Positions 36,461-46,440 of a DNA stretch of 64,000 bases are shown here, piece after piece. Every line of letters begins with the position of its first letter. Position 1 is the stretch's first letter. The notes under the pieces are model-generated. The model worked only from the letters and a program-made list of their open reading frames with translations. It did no database searches and had not been told where the DNA came from. The stretch comes from Micromonospora coriariae (lineage in GTDB: Bacteria; Actinomycetota; Actinomycetes; Mycobacteriales; Micromonosporaceae). The stretch is taken from contig NZ_LT607412.1 in assembly GCF_900091455.1 (NCBI RefSeq), positions 1,922,001 to 1,986,000 of the forward strand. The letters are read 5' to 3'. A program made the position numbers and the translations under genes.

Positions 36461-38094
36461 GAGTACACCTCCTCCTGCTGACGGGTCCGCCGGAAGCTGA
36501 CCGCCGAGACCACCGCGACGATGGCGAAGATGAACAGTGAGATCGCGGCGGCGAAGCCGAACTCCGCGCCCTGCCCGCCGAAGGCGAGCCGGTAGGTGTA
36601 CGTGATGAGCAGGTCCGTCGCCCCGTTGGTCGGGTTGTCGGCCGGGAACGGCGCACCCTCTGTGGTCAGGTAGATCGCGTTGAAGTTGTTGAAGTTGTAC
36701 GCGAACGACGAGATCAGCAGCGGGGAGAGCGCGACCAGCAGCAGGGGCAGGGTGACCGCCCGGAAGGACTGCCAGGGCGAGGCCCCGTCGACCGAGGTCG
36801 CCTCGGTGAGCTCTCGCGGGATGGCCTGCAACGCACCGGTGGCCACCAGGAACATGTACGGGTAGCCGAGCCAGAGCTGCACCAGGATGACCGCGAGGCG
36901 CGCCGTCCACGCGTGGCCGAACCAGTCCACGTCCAGGCCGAACAGGTTGTTGATCAGACCGAAGTCGGCGTTGAACATGTCCCGCCAGGCGAGCAGCATC
37001 GCGAACGACGGCATGGCGTACGGCAGGACGAGCAGCACCCGGTAGAGGTTGGTGCCGCGCATCCGGGGCGAGTGCAGCACGAGCGCGATCAGCATGCCGA
37101 GCAGGAACGTCCCGCCGGTGGAGGCGACGGCGAAGGTGAAGTTCCAGATCAGCGTGCCGAGGAACGGGCCGGAGATGTTCTTGTCGGTGAGCACCCGGGT
37201 GAAGTTGCTCAGCCCGACGCCGACCTTCCAGCCCTGCGCGAGCCGCTCGCCGTCGGCGGCGACGAAGGCGCCCACCTCCTCGTCGGCGGTCCAGGTCTGC
37301 CCGGTCTCGGTGTCCCGGACGCAGTCGCAGCCGGCCTCGTACGCCCGCACCGCCTTGCCCTCGTACGCGCGGGACAGGCCGCTGGAACGCAGCGCGCCGC
37401 CGGCGGTGGGCACCACCAGGTCGGTGATCTCCTTGCTGCGGGCGCTGGCCTGGCCGAAGTTGAGCACGGTGTAGCCGTCGGCGGCGGTGACCTTGCCGGC
37501 CGGGGTGACCGAGACGTCGGCGGCGTCGAGCTGGCGTAGCCCGCCGGTGTCGCCGGCCGAGACCGTGCCGGTGGCGGGGTCGGTGACCAGGAAGACCAGC
37601 GGTCCGGTGGCCGGGTCGCCCTTGGTGGCGATCGACAGGGCGTACTCGGCGGAGCCGGGCACCTGGGTGACCGAGGAGGTCTGGATCGCGACGACCGCGT
37701 CGTCCTTGCTGCCCCGGTGCCCGTCGCCGAAGTTGGTGAAGGCGGTGCTGGCCGTGTAGAGCACAGGGAAGACCTGGAAGGCGATCAGGAACAGGGTGCC
37801 CGGGACCAGGTACTTGGCCGGGATGTGCCGGCGGGTGAGGTACAGGTAGAACAGTCCGGCGGTGGTCGCCGCCAGCAGGGCCAGACCGGCCCACTCCCGT
37901 GCGTCGATGAGCGGGAAGGCCGCCCAGACCGCGATACCTGCGGTCAGGCCGAGCAGGAGCACCTTGCCGGCCAGGCCGGTCAGGGTGATCGGCGCGTGGT
38001 CACGCGCGGAACGGGAGCGCGGGGGCCGGGAGCCGACGGGCCCCCGGCCCGGGGCCTGCGTGGCAGGCCCCGGGCCGGACAGCGGCGTGCTCAT
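36457..38094 (-). CDS. malF: Maltose/maltodextrin ABC permease MalF
   Basis: A 545-residue protein. The N-terminal 35 residues are polar and Arg/Pro-rich. Three membrane segments follow, then a large external loop of about 150 residues (from the VLYTASTAFTNFGDGHRG side to VGLSNFTRVL), the P2-type loop of MalF. Five more segments follow, with the EAA loop ELTEATSVDGASPWQSFRAVTLPLL. ATG 38094 overlaps the malE stop by one base (TAATG). The loop contains a CDCVRDTETG segment whose Cys may pair. Confidence 0.9.
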   Translation of the reverse strand: MSTPLSGPGPATQAPGRGPVGSRPPRSRSARDHAPITLTGLAGKVLLLGLTAGIAVWAAFPLIDAREWAGLALLAATTAGLFYLYLTRRHIPAKYLVPGTLFLIAFQVFPVLYTASTAFTNFGDGHRGSKDDAVVAIQTSSVTQVPGSAEYALSIATKGDPATGPLVFLVTDPATGTVSAGDTGGLRQLDAADVSVTPAGKVTAADGYTVLNFGQASARSKEITDLVVPTAGGALRSSGLSRAYEGKAVRAYEAGCDCVRDTETGQTWTADEEVGAFVAADGERLAQGWKVGVGLSNFTRVLTDKNISGPFLGTLIWNFTFAVASTGGTFLLGMLIALVLHSPRMRGTNLYRVLLVLPYAMPSFAMLLAWRDMFNADFGLINNLFGLDVDWFGHAWTARLAVILVQLWLGYPYMFLVATGALQAIPRELTEATSVDGASPWQSFRAVTLPLLLVALSPLLISSFAYNFNNFNAIYLTTEGAPFPADNPTNGATDLLITYTYRLAFGGQGAEFGFAAAISLFIFAIVAVVSAVSFRRTRQQEEVYS

Positions 38095-39341
38095 TACTTG
38101 ATCTGGCCGGAGATGGTCTTGCCGGCCGCGGTGATGGTGCTGGTCGGGTCGGCGCCACCGATGACGGCGGCCTCGGCCTTGCCGAACGGGTCCCAGATCG
38201 CGGCCATCGCCGGGATGGCCGGAAGCACCTGGCCGTTCCTGCCGGCCTCCTGGAACTTGGCCAGGTCCGGGTCGCTGGCCTTGACCTGGTCGAGGGCGGC
38301 GGTCAGCGCCGGCGGCCGGGGCTCGGCGTTGTACAGCGCGACGGCCAGCTCGGGGGTGGTGGTGTAGTTGGCCACGAACTCCTGGGCCAGCGCCTTGTTC
38401 TTGCCCTTGGTGGCGACGTAGAAGGCCTGCACACCCACGAACGGCTGCGCCTCCTTGCCACCGGCGAAGCCGGGGATGGCGGAGATGTCGTACTTGATGT
38501 TGGCCTTCTTGATGTCGGCCACCGCCCACGGGCCGGAGACCAGGTACGCACACTTCTTGCTGGTGAAGGTGGCGATCGAGTTGGTGTCCGCGATGGAGCG
38601 CTTGAGCACGCCGGCGCCCTTCTCGCCGAGCGCGCCGATCTTCTTGAACGCCTCGATCGACGCGGGCTTGCCCACGCCCAGGTCCTTCGGGTCGTAGTCG
38701 CCGTTGGCGCCGGTGCCGAAGAGGTAGCCGCCGGCCGAGGTGTACAGCGGGTAGATGTGGTACGCGTCGCCCTTCTGGCCGACCTGGAGGCAGAGCGTCT
38801 CGGTGGCCTTCTTCGCCGTCTTGAGCTGCTTGCCCGTGGCGACCAGGTCCTCAATGGTCTTCGGCGCCTCGGGGGCCAGTTCGGTGTTGCGGATCAGCGC
38901 GAGGTTCTCCTGCGCGTACGGCACGCCGTAGACCTGGCCGTTGAAGGTGACCGCCTTGATGGCGGTCTCGTTGAACGCGCTCTTCTGCTCAGCGGCGAGC
39001 TGCACGGGGTCGATGGCGCCGTTCTGCACCAGGTTGCCGATCCAGTCGTGCGCGCCGACCACCACGTCGGGGCCGCTGCCCTGCTGGGAGGCGGTGACGA
39101 AGTTGGTCTGCAGGTCCTTGCTGACGGCCTCGACCTCGACGGTGACGCCGTTCTCCTGACCGAACTTCTCGGCGAACGGCTTGAGGGCGGCGGTCCGCTT
39201 GTCGTCCGCCCAGATCACCAGTTTGCCGCCGGCGGCCTTGGGGGATTCCTTCGCGGCCGGCTCGTCGCTGTCGCCACCACAGCCGGAGGCGGCCAGCGCC
39301 AGGGCGAAGAGGGCGACCACACCCGCGGTACGGATGCGCAT
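38094..39341 (-). CDS. malE: Maltose/maltodextrin-binding lipoprotein MalE
   Basis: About 415 residues from ATG 39341 (ACAGGAG upstream; ATG 39359 has none). Lipoprotein signal FALALAASGC. The mature domain is a cluster B binding protein: KLVIWADDKRTAALKPFAEKFGQENGV, then YGVPYAQENLALIRN, YLVSGPWAVADIKKA and QPFVGVQAFYVATKG. It binds maltose or maltodextrins outside the membrane. It is the first gene of malE-malF-malG-GH13. The operator-like AAGTTCTTGC (39406-39415) lies in its leader. Confidence 0.92.
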   Translation of the reverse strand: MRIRTAGVVALFALALAASGCGGDSDEPAAKESPKAAGGKLVIWADDKRTAALKPFAEKFGQENGVTVEVEAVSKDLQTNFVTASQQGSGPDVVVGAHDWIGNLVQNGAIDPVQLAAEQKSAFNETAIKAVTFNGQVYGVPYAQENLALIRNTELAPEAPKTIEDLVATGKQLKTAKKATETLCLQVGQKGDAYHIYPLYTSAGGYLFGTGANGDYDPKDLGVGKPASIEAFKKIGALGEKGAGVLKRSIADTNSIATFTSKKCAYLVSGPWAVADIKKANIKYDISAIPGFAGGKEAQPFVGVQAFYVATKGKNKALAQEFVANYTTTPELAVALYNAEPRPPALTAALDQVKASDPDLAKFQEAGRNGQVLPAIPAMAAIWDPFGKAEAAVIGGADPTSTITAAGKTISGQIK

Positions 39342-39467
39342 CGGTACTCCTGTCGTCATGGTGGGTCCGCCGGGGGAAGGGCAGCCCGCCAGTGGGAAGC
39401 TCTGGAAGTTCTTGCCAACCGGCGCAGCGATGCCGCGCCGCTGCTCTCGCATGTTGCCGGGACGTTA

Positions 39468-39534
39468 GCAAGAGGTTGCAGATAATGGAAGGGTTTGCAG
39501 AGAGCCCCGCAAGAACTTGCCGGTGGGCTAAAGT
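39468..39534. promoter_or_regulatory. LacI-type operators between malE and lacI; leaderless lacI promoter
   Basis: GCAAGAGGTTGC (39468-39479) and GCAAGAACTTGC (39509-39520) are two dyads with centres 41 bp apart. The core of the second recurs inverted at 39406-39415. A -10-like TAAAGT (39529-39534) ends six bases before the regulator ATG at 39541, so that mRNA may be leaderless, and the nearer dyad overlaps its -35 zone. Confidence 0.6.
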
Positions 39535-39540
39535 GCCGCC

Positions 39541-40587
39541 ATGCGCGCTCGACTGTCCGACATCGCCCAGCAGGCCGAAGTCAGCGAGGCCACGGTGTCG
39601 CGGGTGCTCAACGACCGCCCCGGCGTGGCCCCGGAGACCCGGCAGGCCGTCCTCACCGCCCTCGACGTGCTCGGCTACGAGCGACCAGCCCGGTTGCGCA
39701 AGCGCAGCGCCGGGCTGGTCGGCCTGGTGGTCCCGGAGCTGGACAACCCGATCTTCCCCGCCTTCGCCCAGGTCATCGAGTCGACGCTGGCGCAGAGCGG
39801 GTTCACCCCGGTGCTCTGCACCCAGACCGCCGGCGGAGTCACCGAGGACGAGTACGTCGAGATGCTGCTGGACCGGCAGGTCTCCGGGATCGTCTTCGTC
39901 TCCGGCCTGCACGCCGACACCGCCGCCAACCACGACCGCTACCGGGCGTTGATCGCCCGGCCGTTGCCGGTCGTGATGATCAACGGGTACGTCCCCGGCA
40001 TCGGCGCCCCCTTCGTCTCGTGCGACGACGGGGAGGCCGCCGAGCTGGCGGTGGCCCATCTGGTCGCGCTCGGGCACCGCCGGATCGGCCTGATCACCGG
40101 CCCCGACCGGTTCGTCCCGGTGCAGCGCAAGGTGGCCGGCTGGCGCTCCGCGATGACCCGGCTGGCCGGCGTCGCCGAGGCCGACCTGGGCCCACTGGCC
40201 GAGCTGTCGCTGTTCGGTGTGGAGGGTGGCGAGGCGGCGGCCGGCCGGCTGCTGGACCGCGGCGTGACAGGTGTGGTGTGCGGCTCCGACCTGATGGCGC
40301 TCGGCGCGGTCCGGGCCGCCCGCCAGCGGGGCCTGACCGTCCCCGGCGATCTCTCCGTGGTCGGCTACGACGACTCGCCGCTGATGGCCTTCACCGATCC
40401 GCCGCTGACCACCATGCGGCAGCCGGTCATCGCGATGGCGGTGGCCGCGGTCCGGGCCCTGGTGGACGAGATCAACGGGCACGGCGCTCCGCACTCGGAG
40501 TACCTGTTCCGCCCAGAGCTGGTGGTACGCGGCTCCACAGCGGTCGCCCCGAGCTCCGCGCGGCTGGCTTACGCAAGATCTGCTTGA
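39541..40587 (+). CDS. LacI-family regulator of the maltose locus
   Basis: A 348-residue protein. The N-terminal helix-turn-helix is LSDIAQQAEVSEATVSRVLNDRPGVAPETRQAVLTAL. The effector domain has the periplasmic-binding fold (GLVGLVVPELDNPIFPAFAQVIE, FVSCDDGEAAELAVAHLVALGHRRIGLI, GDLSVVGYDDSPLMAFTDPPLTTM). It probably represses malEFG and both GH13 genes in the absence of maltodextrin, like actinobacterial MalR/AglR. It is flanked by matching GCAAG dyads on both sides. Confidence 0.9.
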   Translation: MRARLSDIAQQAEVSEATVSRVLNDRPGVAPETRQAVLTALDVLGYERPARLRKRSAGLVGLVVPELDNPIFPAFAQVIESTLAQSGFTPVLCTQTAGGVTEDEYVEMLLDRQVSGIVFVSGLHADTAANHDRYRALIARPLPVVMINGYVPGIGAPFVSCDDGEAAELAVAHLVALGHRRIGLITGPDRFVPVQRKVAGWRSAMTRLAGVAEADLGPLAELSLFGVEGGEAAAGRLLDRGVTGVVCGSDLMALGAVRAARQRGLTVPGDLSVVGYDDSPLMAFTDPPLTTMRQPVIAMAVAAVRALVDEINGHGAPHSEYLFRPELVVRGSTAVAPSSARLAYARSA

Positions 40588-40613
40588 CTCTTGCAGCGGC
40601 GGGCCGGCATATT
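40573..40613 (+). promoter_or_regulatory. Operator and leaderless promoter of the alpha-glucosidase gene
   Basis: GCAAGA (40573-40578) and TCTTGC (40589-40594) form a spaced dyad of the same type as those at malE. A -35 TTGACT (40584-40589) and a -10 CATATT (40608-40613) are 18 bases apart. The ATG follows six bases after the -10 and there is no ribosome site, so the transcript is probably leaderless. The promoter overlaps the end of the regulator gene. Confidence 0.6.
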
Positions 40614-40619
40614 GCTCGG

Positions 40620-42254
40620 ATGATCAGCACCGCCACCCCGCCCCGCACCGCCGACGACGACTGGTGGCGCGCCGCGGTCGTCTACCAGGTCTACGTCCGC
40701 AGCTTCGCCGACAGCGACGGCGACGGCACCGGTGACCTCCAGGGTATCCGGCAGCGCGTGCCGTACCTGCGCGACCTCGGGGTGGACGCGCTCTGGCTGA
40801 CCCCCTTCTACACCTCGCCGATGATCGACGGCGGGTACGACGTCGCCGACTACCGGGACGTCGACCCGATGTTCGGCACCCTCGCCGACTTCGACGCGAT
40901 GATCACCGACGCGCACGCCCTCGGCCTGCGGATCATCGTCGATCTGGTGCCCAACCACACCTCCAGCGCACACCGCTGGTTCACCGCCGCCCTGGCCGCC
41001 GGCCCCGGCTCGCCGGAGCGGGCCCGCTATCTCTTCGCCGAGGGCCGGGGCGCGCACGGCGAGCTGCCGCCGAACGACTGGGAGAGCATCTTCGGGGGCC
41101 CCGCCTGGACCCGCGTCCCGGACGGCGAGTGGTACCTGCACCTGTTCGACCCGGCCCAGCCGGACCTGAACTGGCGCCACCCCGAGGTCCGCGCCGAGTT
41201 CGAGGACGTGCTGCGGTTCTGGCTGGACCGGGGCGTGGACGGCTTCCGGGTCGACGTGGCACACGGCATGATCAAGGCCGAGGGTCTGCCGGACGTCGGC
41301 TTCAGCACGCTGACCACCGGCCAGCGCCAGGTCGAGCTGCTCGGCAAGGGCCGGCTGCCCTACTTCGACCAGGACGAGGTGCACGAGATCTACCGCGCCT
41401 GGCGGCCCATCCTGGACAGCTACCCCGGGGGCCGGATGGCCGTCGCCGAGGCGTGGGCCGAGACCCCGCAGCGGCTGGCCCGCTACATCGGCCCGGACGA
41501 GCTGCACCAGGCGTTCAGCTTCGACTTCCTCGACGCGACCTGGTCGGCGGACTCGTTCCGCAAGGTGATCGACACCGCGCTGGCCGAGTCGAGAGTGGTC
41601 GGCGCGCCCACCACCTGGGTGCTGTCCAACCACGACAAGCAGCGACACGTCACCCGCTACGGCGACGGGGCCGAGGGGCTGCGCCGTGCCCGCGCGGCCA
41701 GCCTGCTGATGCTCGCCCTACCTGGCTGCGCCTACCTCTACCAGGGCGAGGAGCTGGGCCTCCCCGAGGTTCTCGACCTCCCCGACGAACTTCGCCAGGA
41801 CCCGGCGTTCCTGCGCACCGGCGAGAGCCGGGACGGCTGCCGGGTGCCCATCCCGTGGAGCGGTCAGCTGGCCCCGTACGGCTTCGGGCCGGCCGGCAGC
41901 GAACTGAGCTGGCTGCCCGCGCCGGCGACCTGGTCGGCCCTCTCGGTCACCGCGCAGACCGGCGTGCCCGGCTCGACGCTGGAGCTGTACCGCACGGCGC
42001 TACGGATCCGGCACGAGCACCCGGCGCTGGCCGCCGACGCCGGCGGGGTGACCTGGCTGGAGAGCGGGCCGGGCGTGCTGGCGTTCTCCCGCGCCGCCGG
42101 CGCGACCGTGCTGACCTGCGTGGTCAACCTCAGCGGCGCACCGGTCCCCACCGACGGGTACGGCGAACCGCTCGTCTCCAGCGAGGCGCTCACCGGGCAG
42201 GGCTCCGGCCACCTGCTGCCGGTCGACGCGGCCGCCTGGTTGGAACGGCGCTGA
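40620..42254 (+). CDS. GH13 alpha-glucosidase
   Basis: A 544-residue protein from ATG 40620. GH13 motifs in order: WWRAAVVYQVYVRSFADSDGDG, DALWLTPFYTSPMIDGGYDVADY, VDLVPNHTS, the nucleophile in GFRVDVAHGM, the acid Glu in MAVAEAWAE and LSNHDKQRH. The QVYVRSFADSNGDG-type start and the overall layout fit cytoplasmic alpha-glucosidase/oligo-1,6-glucosidase (AglA/MalL type). It should release glucose from imported maltodextrins. It lies downstream of the LacI regulator with its own operator. Confidence 0.88.
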   Translation: MISTATPPRTADDDWWRAAVVYQVYVRSFADSDGDGTGDLQGIRQRVPYLRDLGVDALWLTPFYTSPMIDGGYDVADYRDVDPMFGTLADFDAMITDAHALGLRIIVDLVPNHTSSAHRWFTAALAAGPGSPERARYLFAEGRGAHGELPPNDWESIFGGPAWTRVPDGEWYLHLFDPAQPDLNWRHPEVRAEFEDVLRFWLDRGVDGFRVDVAHGMIKAEGLPDVGFSTLTTGQRQVELLGKGRLPYFDQDEVHEIYRAWRPILDSYPGGRMAVAEAWAETPQRLARYIGPDELHQAFSFDFLDATWSADSFRKVIDTALAESRVVGAPTTWVLSNHDKQRHVTRYGDGAEGLRRARAASLLMLALPGCAYLYQGEELGLPEVLDLPDELRQDPAFLRTGESRDGCRVPIPWSGQLAPYGFGPAGSELSWLPAPATWSALSVTAQTGVPGSTLELYRTALRIRHEHPALAADAGGVTWLESGPGVLAFSRAAGATVLTCVVNLSGAPVPTDGYGEPLVSSEALTGQGSGHLLPVDAAAWLERR

Positions 42255-42341
42255 GCGGGTAACCCGTCATCGACCTGGTCGTCCGTCGTGCCCCGCGCCG
42301 ACGGGCGACTGGGCTACCGGCCCCTTGTGGTGGGGGGTGAG

Positions 42342-42374
42342 GTGGCGCCGGCGCCACGCGGAGTCCGCTCCGCG
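42342..42374 (+). terminator. Adjacent palindromes after the alpha-glucosidase
   Basis: The perfect palindrome GTGGCGCCGGCGCCAC (42342-42357) is followed at once by a hairpin CGCGGAG/CTCCGCG with a four-base loop (42357-42374). It is likely the terminator of the 40620 gene. Confidence 0.5.
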
Positions 42375-42460
42375 CGGCGCCGGTGTCCGTCCGGGCCGAG
42401 GTGTATCCCGTCGCCACCGGGGGTACCGGACAGGACACCCGCACGGTGGAGGTGACCCCG

Positions 42461-42832
42461 ATGGTGGTACGGATGGCGCAGTGCACCATCGACGTCGAGG
42501 ACGTGGACCTGATGGTCGCGTTCTGGTCGGCCGCCCTCGGCTACGAGATCGAGCAGGACGGCGACGGCAGCGCGAAGCTCTGGCCGCCGGGGCAGCCCTC
42601 CGCCGCGGTGCCCAGCGTCTGGTTGCAGGGCTCCGGCACACCGAAGCGGGGCAAGAACCGGCTGCACCTCGACCTCGTCTCCGACGGCGACCCGCAGGTC
42701 GAGGTGCGGCGGCTGATCGAGCTCGGCGCGCGGCAGATCGACGTCGGGCAGACCGGGACCGAGCAGTTCACGGTGCTCGCCGACCCTGAGGGCAACGAGT
42801 TCTGCGTTTTGGACTCGCCGCCGACCCGCTGA
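42461..42832 (+). CDS. VOC (glyoxalase-like) family protein
   Basis: A 123-residue protein from ATG 42461, with GGAGG eight bases upstream; the frame is open to 42383. One glyoxalase/bleomycin-resistance fold: CTIDVEDVDLMVAFWSAALGYEI, KNRLHLDLVSDGDPQVEVRRLIELGA and TVLADPEGNEFCVLD. The metal-ligand type positions His (LHLDL) and Glu (NEFCV) are present. Such stand-alone proteins have varied or unknown substrates. Confidence 0.85.
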   Translation: MVVRMAQCTIDVEDVDLMVAFWSAALGYEIEQDGDGSAKLWPPGQPSAAVPSVWLQGSGTPKRGKNRLHLDLVSDGDPQVEVRRLIELGARQIDVGQTGTEQFTVLADPEGNEFCVLDSPPTR

Positions 42833-42878
42833 CCGCGCCGTCATCGACGGGCGGGCGGCGTCGCCGGGCCGGAGCCGC

Positions 42879-43337
42879 TCACTTCGCGGTGAGCAGCGCT
42901 GCGATCCGGGTGAAGCCGGCGCGCACCTCGGCCTCGTCCGGCGGCTCGGCGGGTTCGCCATGGCCCGCCTCGTCGGCGGCGGCGTCCAGCTCCTCGTCGA
43001 TCACGTCCTCGAAGTCGCCGTACAGGTCGGCCCCCTCGACCTGCCGGGCCTCGTCCTCGGCGGCGACCTGCGCGGCGGCGATCTCGCTGCGGATCTCGTC
43101 GGCGGAAAGCGCCGGCAGCAGCGGCTCCACCACGGCCATCAACTGCTCCTCAGCCACCACCGCCTCGGCCAGCGCCAACGCGTGCGGCCGCTCGTACGGC
43201 CCGCAGACCACCGGCTCCCACTCGTCGAGGTCACCGAGCGGGCCGAAGGTGATGATCCACGGCAGGCCGAGCATCGGCGAGTCGGCCGGCAGGTCCAGTG
43301 TCATGAGTGCGCCCACCGGCTCATCATGGTCCGCCAA
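42879..43337 (-). CDS. Hypothetical acidic protein
   Basis: A 152-residue acidic soluble protein; the start at 43337 or the internal ATG (MTLDLPADSPM) is uncertain. The first 60 residues are ordered (LPWIITFGPLGDLDEWEPVVCGPYERPHALALAEAVVAEEQLMAVVEPLL). The rest is helical with runs of Glu, Asp and Ala. There is no recognised domain. It is convergent with the VOC gene. Confidence 0.6.
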   Translation of the reverse strand: MADHDEPVGALMTLDLPADSPMLGLPWIITFGPLGDLDEWEPVVCGPYERPHALALAEAVVAEEQLMAVVEPLLPALSADEIRSEIAAAQVAAEDEARQVEGADLYGDFEDVIDEELDAAADEAGHGEPAEPPDEAEVRAGFTRIAALLTAK

Positions 43338-43397
43338 CGCGAGCGGTGACGCCGTTCGCCTCAGTTGTCGCCCGTCCGGCGCCCGATGAGGCTCCGG

Positions 43398-43784
43398 TCA
43401 GCCGGGGCGGGCGGCGTCCAGGGCGGCGCGGACCAGGGCGAGCGCGGTGGCCGGCGGCACGCCGAGCCGGACCGCCTCCGCCGCGTACCCGGCCGCCGCC
43501 CGGTGCAGCCGGTCCACGGCGTCGTCCCGGCCCGGGGCCACGAAGGTGCCGTTGCGTCCCCGGGTCTCCAGCAGCCCGGCCGCCTCCAGCTCCCGGTACG
43601 CCCGGGCCACCGTGTTCGCCGCCAGCCGCAGGTCGGCGGCGAGCTGCCGGACGGTGGGCAGGCGGCTGCCCACCGGCAACCGGCCGTCGCCGATCAACTC
43701 GGCAAGCTGCACCCGCACCTGCTCGTACGGGGGCACCGCCGAGTCAGGATCGACCGTGATCAGCACGTCCGGCACCTCCGCCAT
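43398..43784 (-). CDS. Short GntR-family regulator (YtrA type)
   Basis: A 128-residue protein. Winged helix: DSAVPPYEQVRVQLAELIGDGRLPVGSRLPTVRQLAADLRLAANTVARAYRELEAAGLLETRGRNGTFVA, each part as in GntR. Only about 45 residues follow, so it is the short YtrA type, which usually controls ABC-transporter genes. Its ATG overlaps the stop of the BrkB gene by one base (TGATG), so the two are co-translated. Its target is unknown. Confidence 0.85.
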   Translation of the reverse strand: MAEVPDVLITVDPDSAVPPYEQVRVQLAELIGDGRLPVGSRLPTVRQLAADLRLAANTVARAYRELEAAGLLETRGRNGTFVAPGRDDAVDRLHRAAAGYAAEAVRLGVPPATALALVRAALDAARPG

Positions 43785-44707
43785 CAGCCCGCACCGCCCG
43801 GCGCACCGGGATCGGTGTCCTCGTCGAGATTCGGCGGCGGGGCGCCCTCCGCCAGGTCGACCACCCGCCCGCGCGTGCTGGTCGCGAGGAGCGCCGCCCC
43901 GAACAGCACCAGCTGGTTGAGCAGGTAGAGATAGAGCAGCAGGCCGACGGCACCGGCCACCACCGTGTACGCCGGGTTCCGCTCGGTGCGCACCACGTAG
44001 TACCGCCCGACGGTGTTCAGCAGCGTGATGCCGACCGCGACCAGCACCACCACCGGGCGCAGCCGGGAGCGGCTCACCCGCAGCCGGGGCACCGCGAGCA
44101 GCAGTGCGGTGGCGAGCACAGCGTTGATCAGCACGCTGAGCACGGCGCTGATCGTGGTCAGGCCGACCGAGCCGGTGCTGCGCAGCAGGAAGCGCAGCAG
44201 CGACTCCAACGCGTCCACCGCCGCCACCGAGACGCCGAGCAGCACGAAGACGCCGATCATCACGCCCAGGTCGACCAACCGCCGGATCACCAGGTTGCCG
44301 GGCTGCTGGTTTAGCCGGTACATCAACCGCTGCGAGGAACGGATCGCCTCCACCCAGCCGATCCCGGTGAAGACCAGGATGACGAGGCCGACCACACCGA
44401 CCGTTCCGCTGGAGTTGGCGATCTGCTGGGCGTCCAGGAACGGCAGGTTGTCCTTCAGGAAATCGGCCGCCGCCGCGCTGACCTCGTCGTTGTCCTCGAG
44501 GATCGCGCCGAAGATGGAGTACGCGACCAGCGCGAGGGCGAACACCGCGAAGAAGCCGTAGTAGGCGATCGCCGCCGCCAGCCGCCCGGCCAGCACCTCG
44601 GCGTAGAGCGCGCCGGCTCGCCACACGTGGTCGAAGAGCCCCGACCGGCAGCGCGCGGCGCTCACCCAGCGGTCGATGCCCGCCTCGATCCGGCCGATCA
44701 CGTTCAC
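43784..44707 (-). CDS. YihY/BrkB-family inner membrane protein
   Basis: About 307 residues from GTG 44707; the open frame reaches 44746. It has six hydrophobic segments and the YihY pattern: YYGFFAVFALALVAYSIFGAIL, AIRSSQRLMYRLNQQPGNLVIRRLVDLGV and YVVRTERNPAYTVVAGAVGLLLYLYLLNQLVLFGAALLATS. The family was once called RNase BN, which is not supported; the function is uncertain. It is coupled to the GntR regulator downstream. Confidence 0.85.
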   Translation of the reverse strand: MNVIGRIEAGIDRWVSAARCRSGLFDHVWRAGALYAEVLAGRLAAAIAYYGFFAVFALALVAYSIFGAILEDNDEVSAAAADFLKDNLPFLDAQQIANSSGTVGVVGLVILVFTGIGWVEAIRSSQRLMYRLNQQPGNLVIRRLVDLGVMIGVFVLLGVSVAAVDALESLLRFLLRSTGSVGLTTISAVLSVLINAVLATALLLAVPRLRVSRSRLRPVVVLVAVGITLLNTVGRYYVVRTERNPAYTVVAGAVGLLLYLYLLNQLVLFGAALLATSTRGRVVDLAEGAPPPNLDEDTDPGAPGGAG

Positions 44708-44786
44708 GCGGTCATCCTCGCCGATCTCCCGCCGCCGTGGTGGCAACCGGCTACCCGTGCTCGCCGGGCGGCGCGTCGCCGGCCGG

Positions 44787-45368
44787 TCAACCGCCGAGGC
44801 GGAAGTCCCGACGCGGCTGCCAGCGGGCCTGCCCGCTGTGCGAGAACAGGGTGAACGACTCGACCTCGAACATCGCGGAGAAGTCCGCCAGATCCTCGTA
44901 CGCCTTGTCCAGCGCCTCCGGCGCCACGTCCTGCGCCACTGTGACGTGCGGATGGTACGGGAACCGGGTCTGGCGGTGCAGGCCCGGCGTCGCGGCGATG
45001 GCGGAGGCGAGCAGCTCGCACTCGCTGATCCCGGCGGCCACCGCCACGAACACCACCTGGGTCACCGGGCGGAATGTGCCGGTGCCCCGCAGGTGCAGCG
45101 TGAACGGCAGGTGCGCGGCGGCGACGCTGGCGAGGTGCCGCTCGACGATCGGCAGGTTGGCCGTCGGGATCTCGGTGGGCCCGAGCAGCGTCACGTGCGC
45201 GGGTACGGCCAGCGGGTCACCGGCCTCGACCCGCCGCCGGGTGAGCTGCATCCCCCACGGCTCCGGGATGTCCACCGCGATGCCGATCTGGATGGTGTCA
45301 CCGGTCGGCGGCACCCCACCACTGCGATCCACGCTCCGCGCCGCCCCTTCGGCCACCGACCCGCCCAC
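44787..45368 (-). CDS. 2'-5' RNA ligase/phosphodiesterase-superfamily protein
   Basis: A 193-residue protein with the two HxT motifs of the 2H superfamily: AHVTLLGPTEI and YHPHVTVAQDV, about 85 residues apart. The first 25 residues may not be translated. The 2H fold acts on 2',3'-cyclic phosphates or 2'-5' bonds in RNA; the natural substrate in bacteria is unclear. It is 13 bp downstream of trpS on the same strand, probably in one transcript. Confidence 0.8.
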   Translation of the reverse strand: MGGSVAEGAARSVDRSGGVPPTGDTIQIGIAVDIPEPWGMQLTRRRVEAGDPLAVPAHVTLLGPTEIPTANLPIVERHLASVAAAHLPFTLHLRGTGTFRPVTQVVFVAVAAGISECELLASAIAATPGLHRQTRFPYHPHVTVAQDVAPEALDKAYEDLADFSAMFEVESFTLFSHSGQARWQPRRDFRLGG

Positions 45369-45381
45369 CCGTCCCGCGGCG

Positions 45382-46440
<1,059 letters not shown>

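Noticed and set aside
37237..37500. Insertion within MalF
   Set aside because: The extra length corresponds to the external P2-type loop known in MalF proteins, so no insertion is needed.
35525..37894. One 789-codon gene covering malG and part of malF
   Set aside because: Only the part from GTG 36460 has malG homology. The upstream part is an out-of-frame reading of malF.
33641..42254. Missing ATPase of the maltose importer as a defect
   Set aside because: In actinobacteria a shared MsiK-type ATPase is often encoded elsewhere, so absence here is expected.
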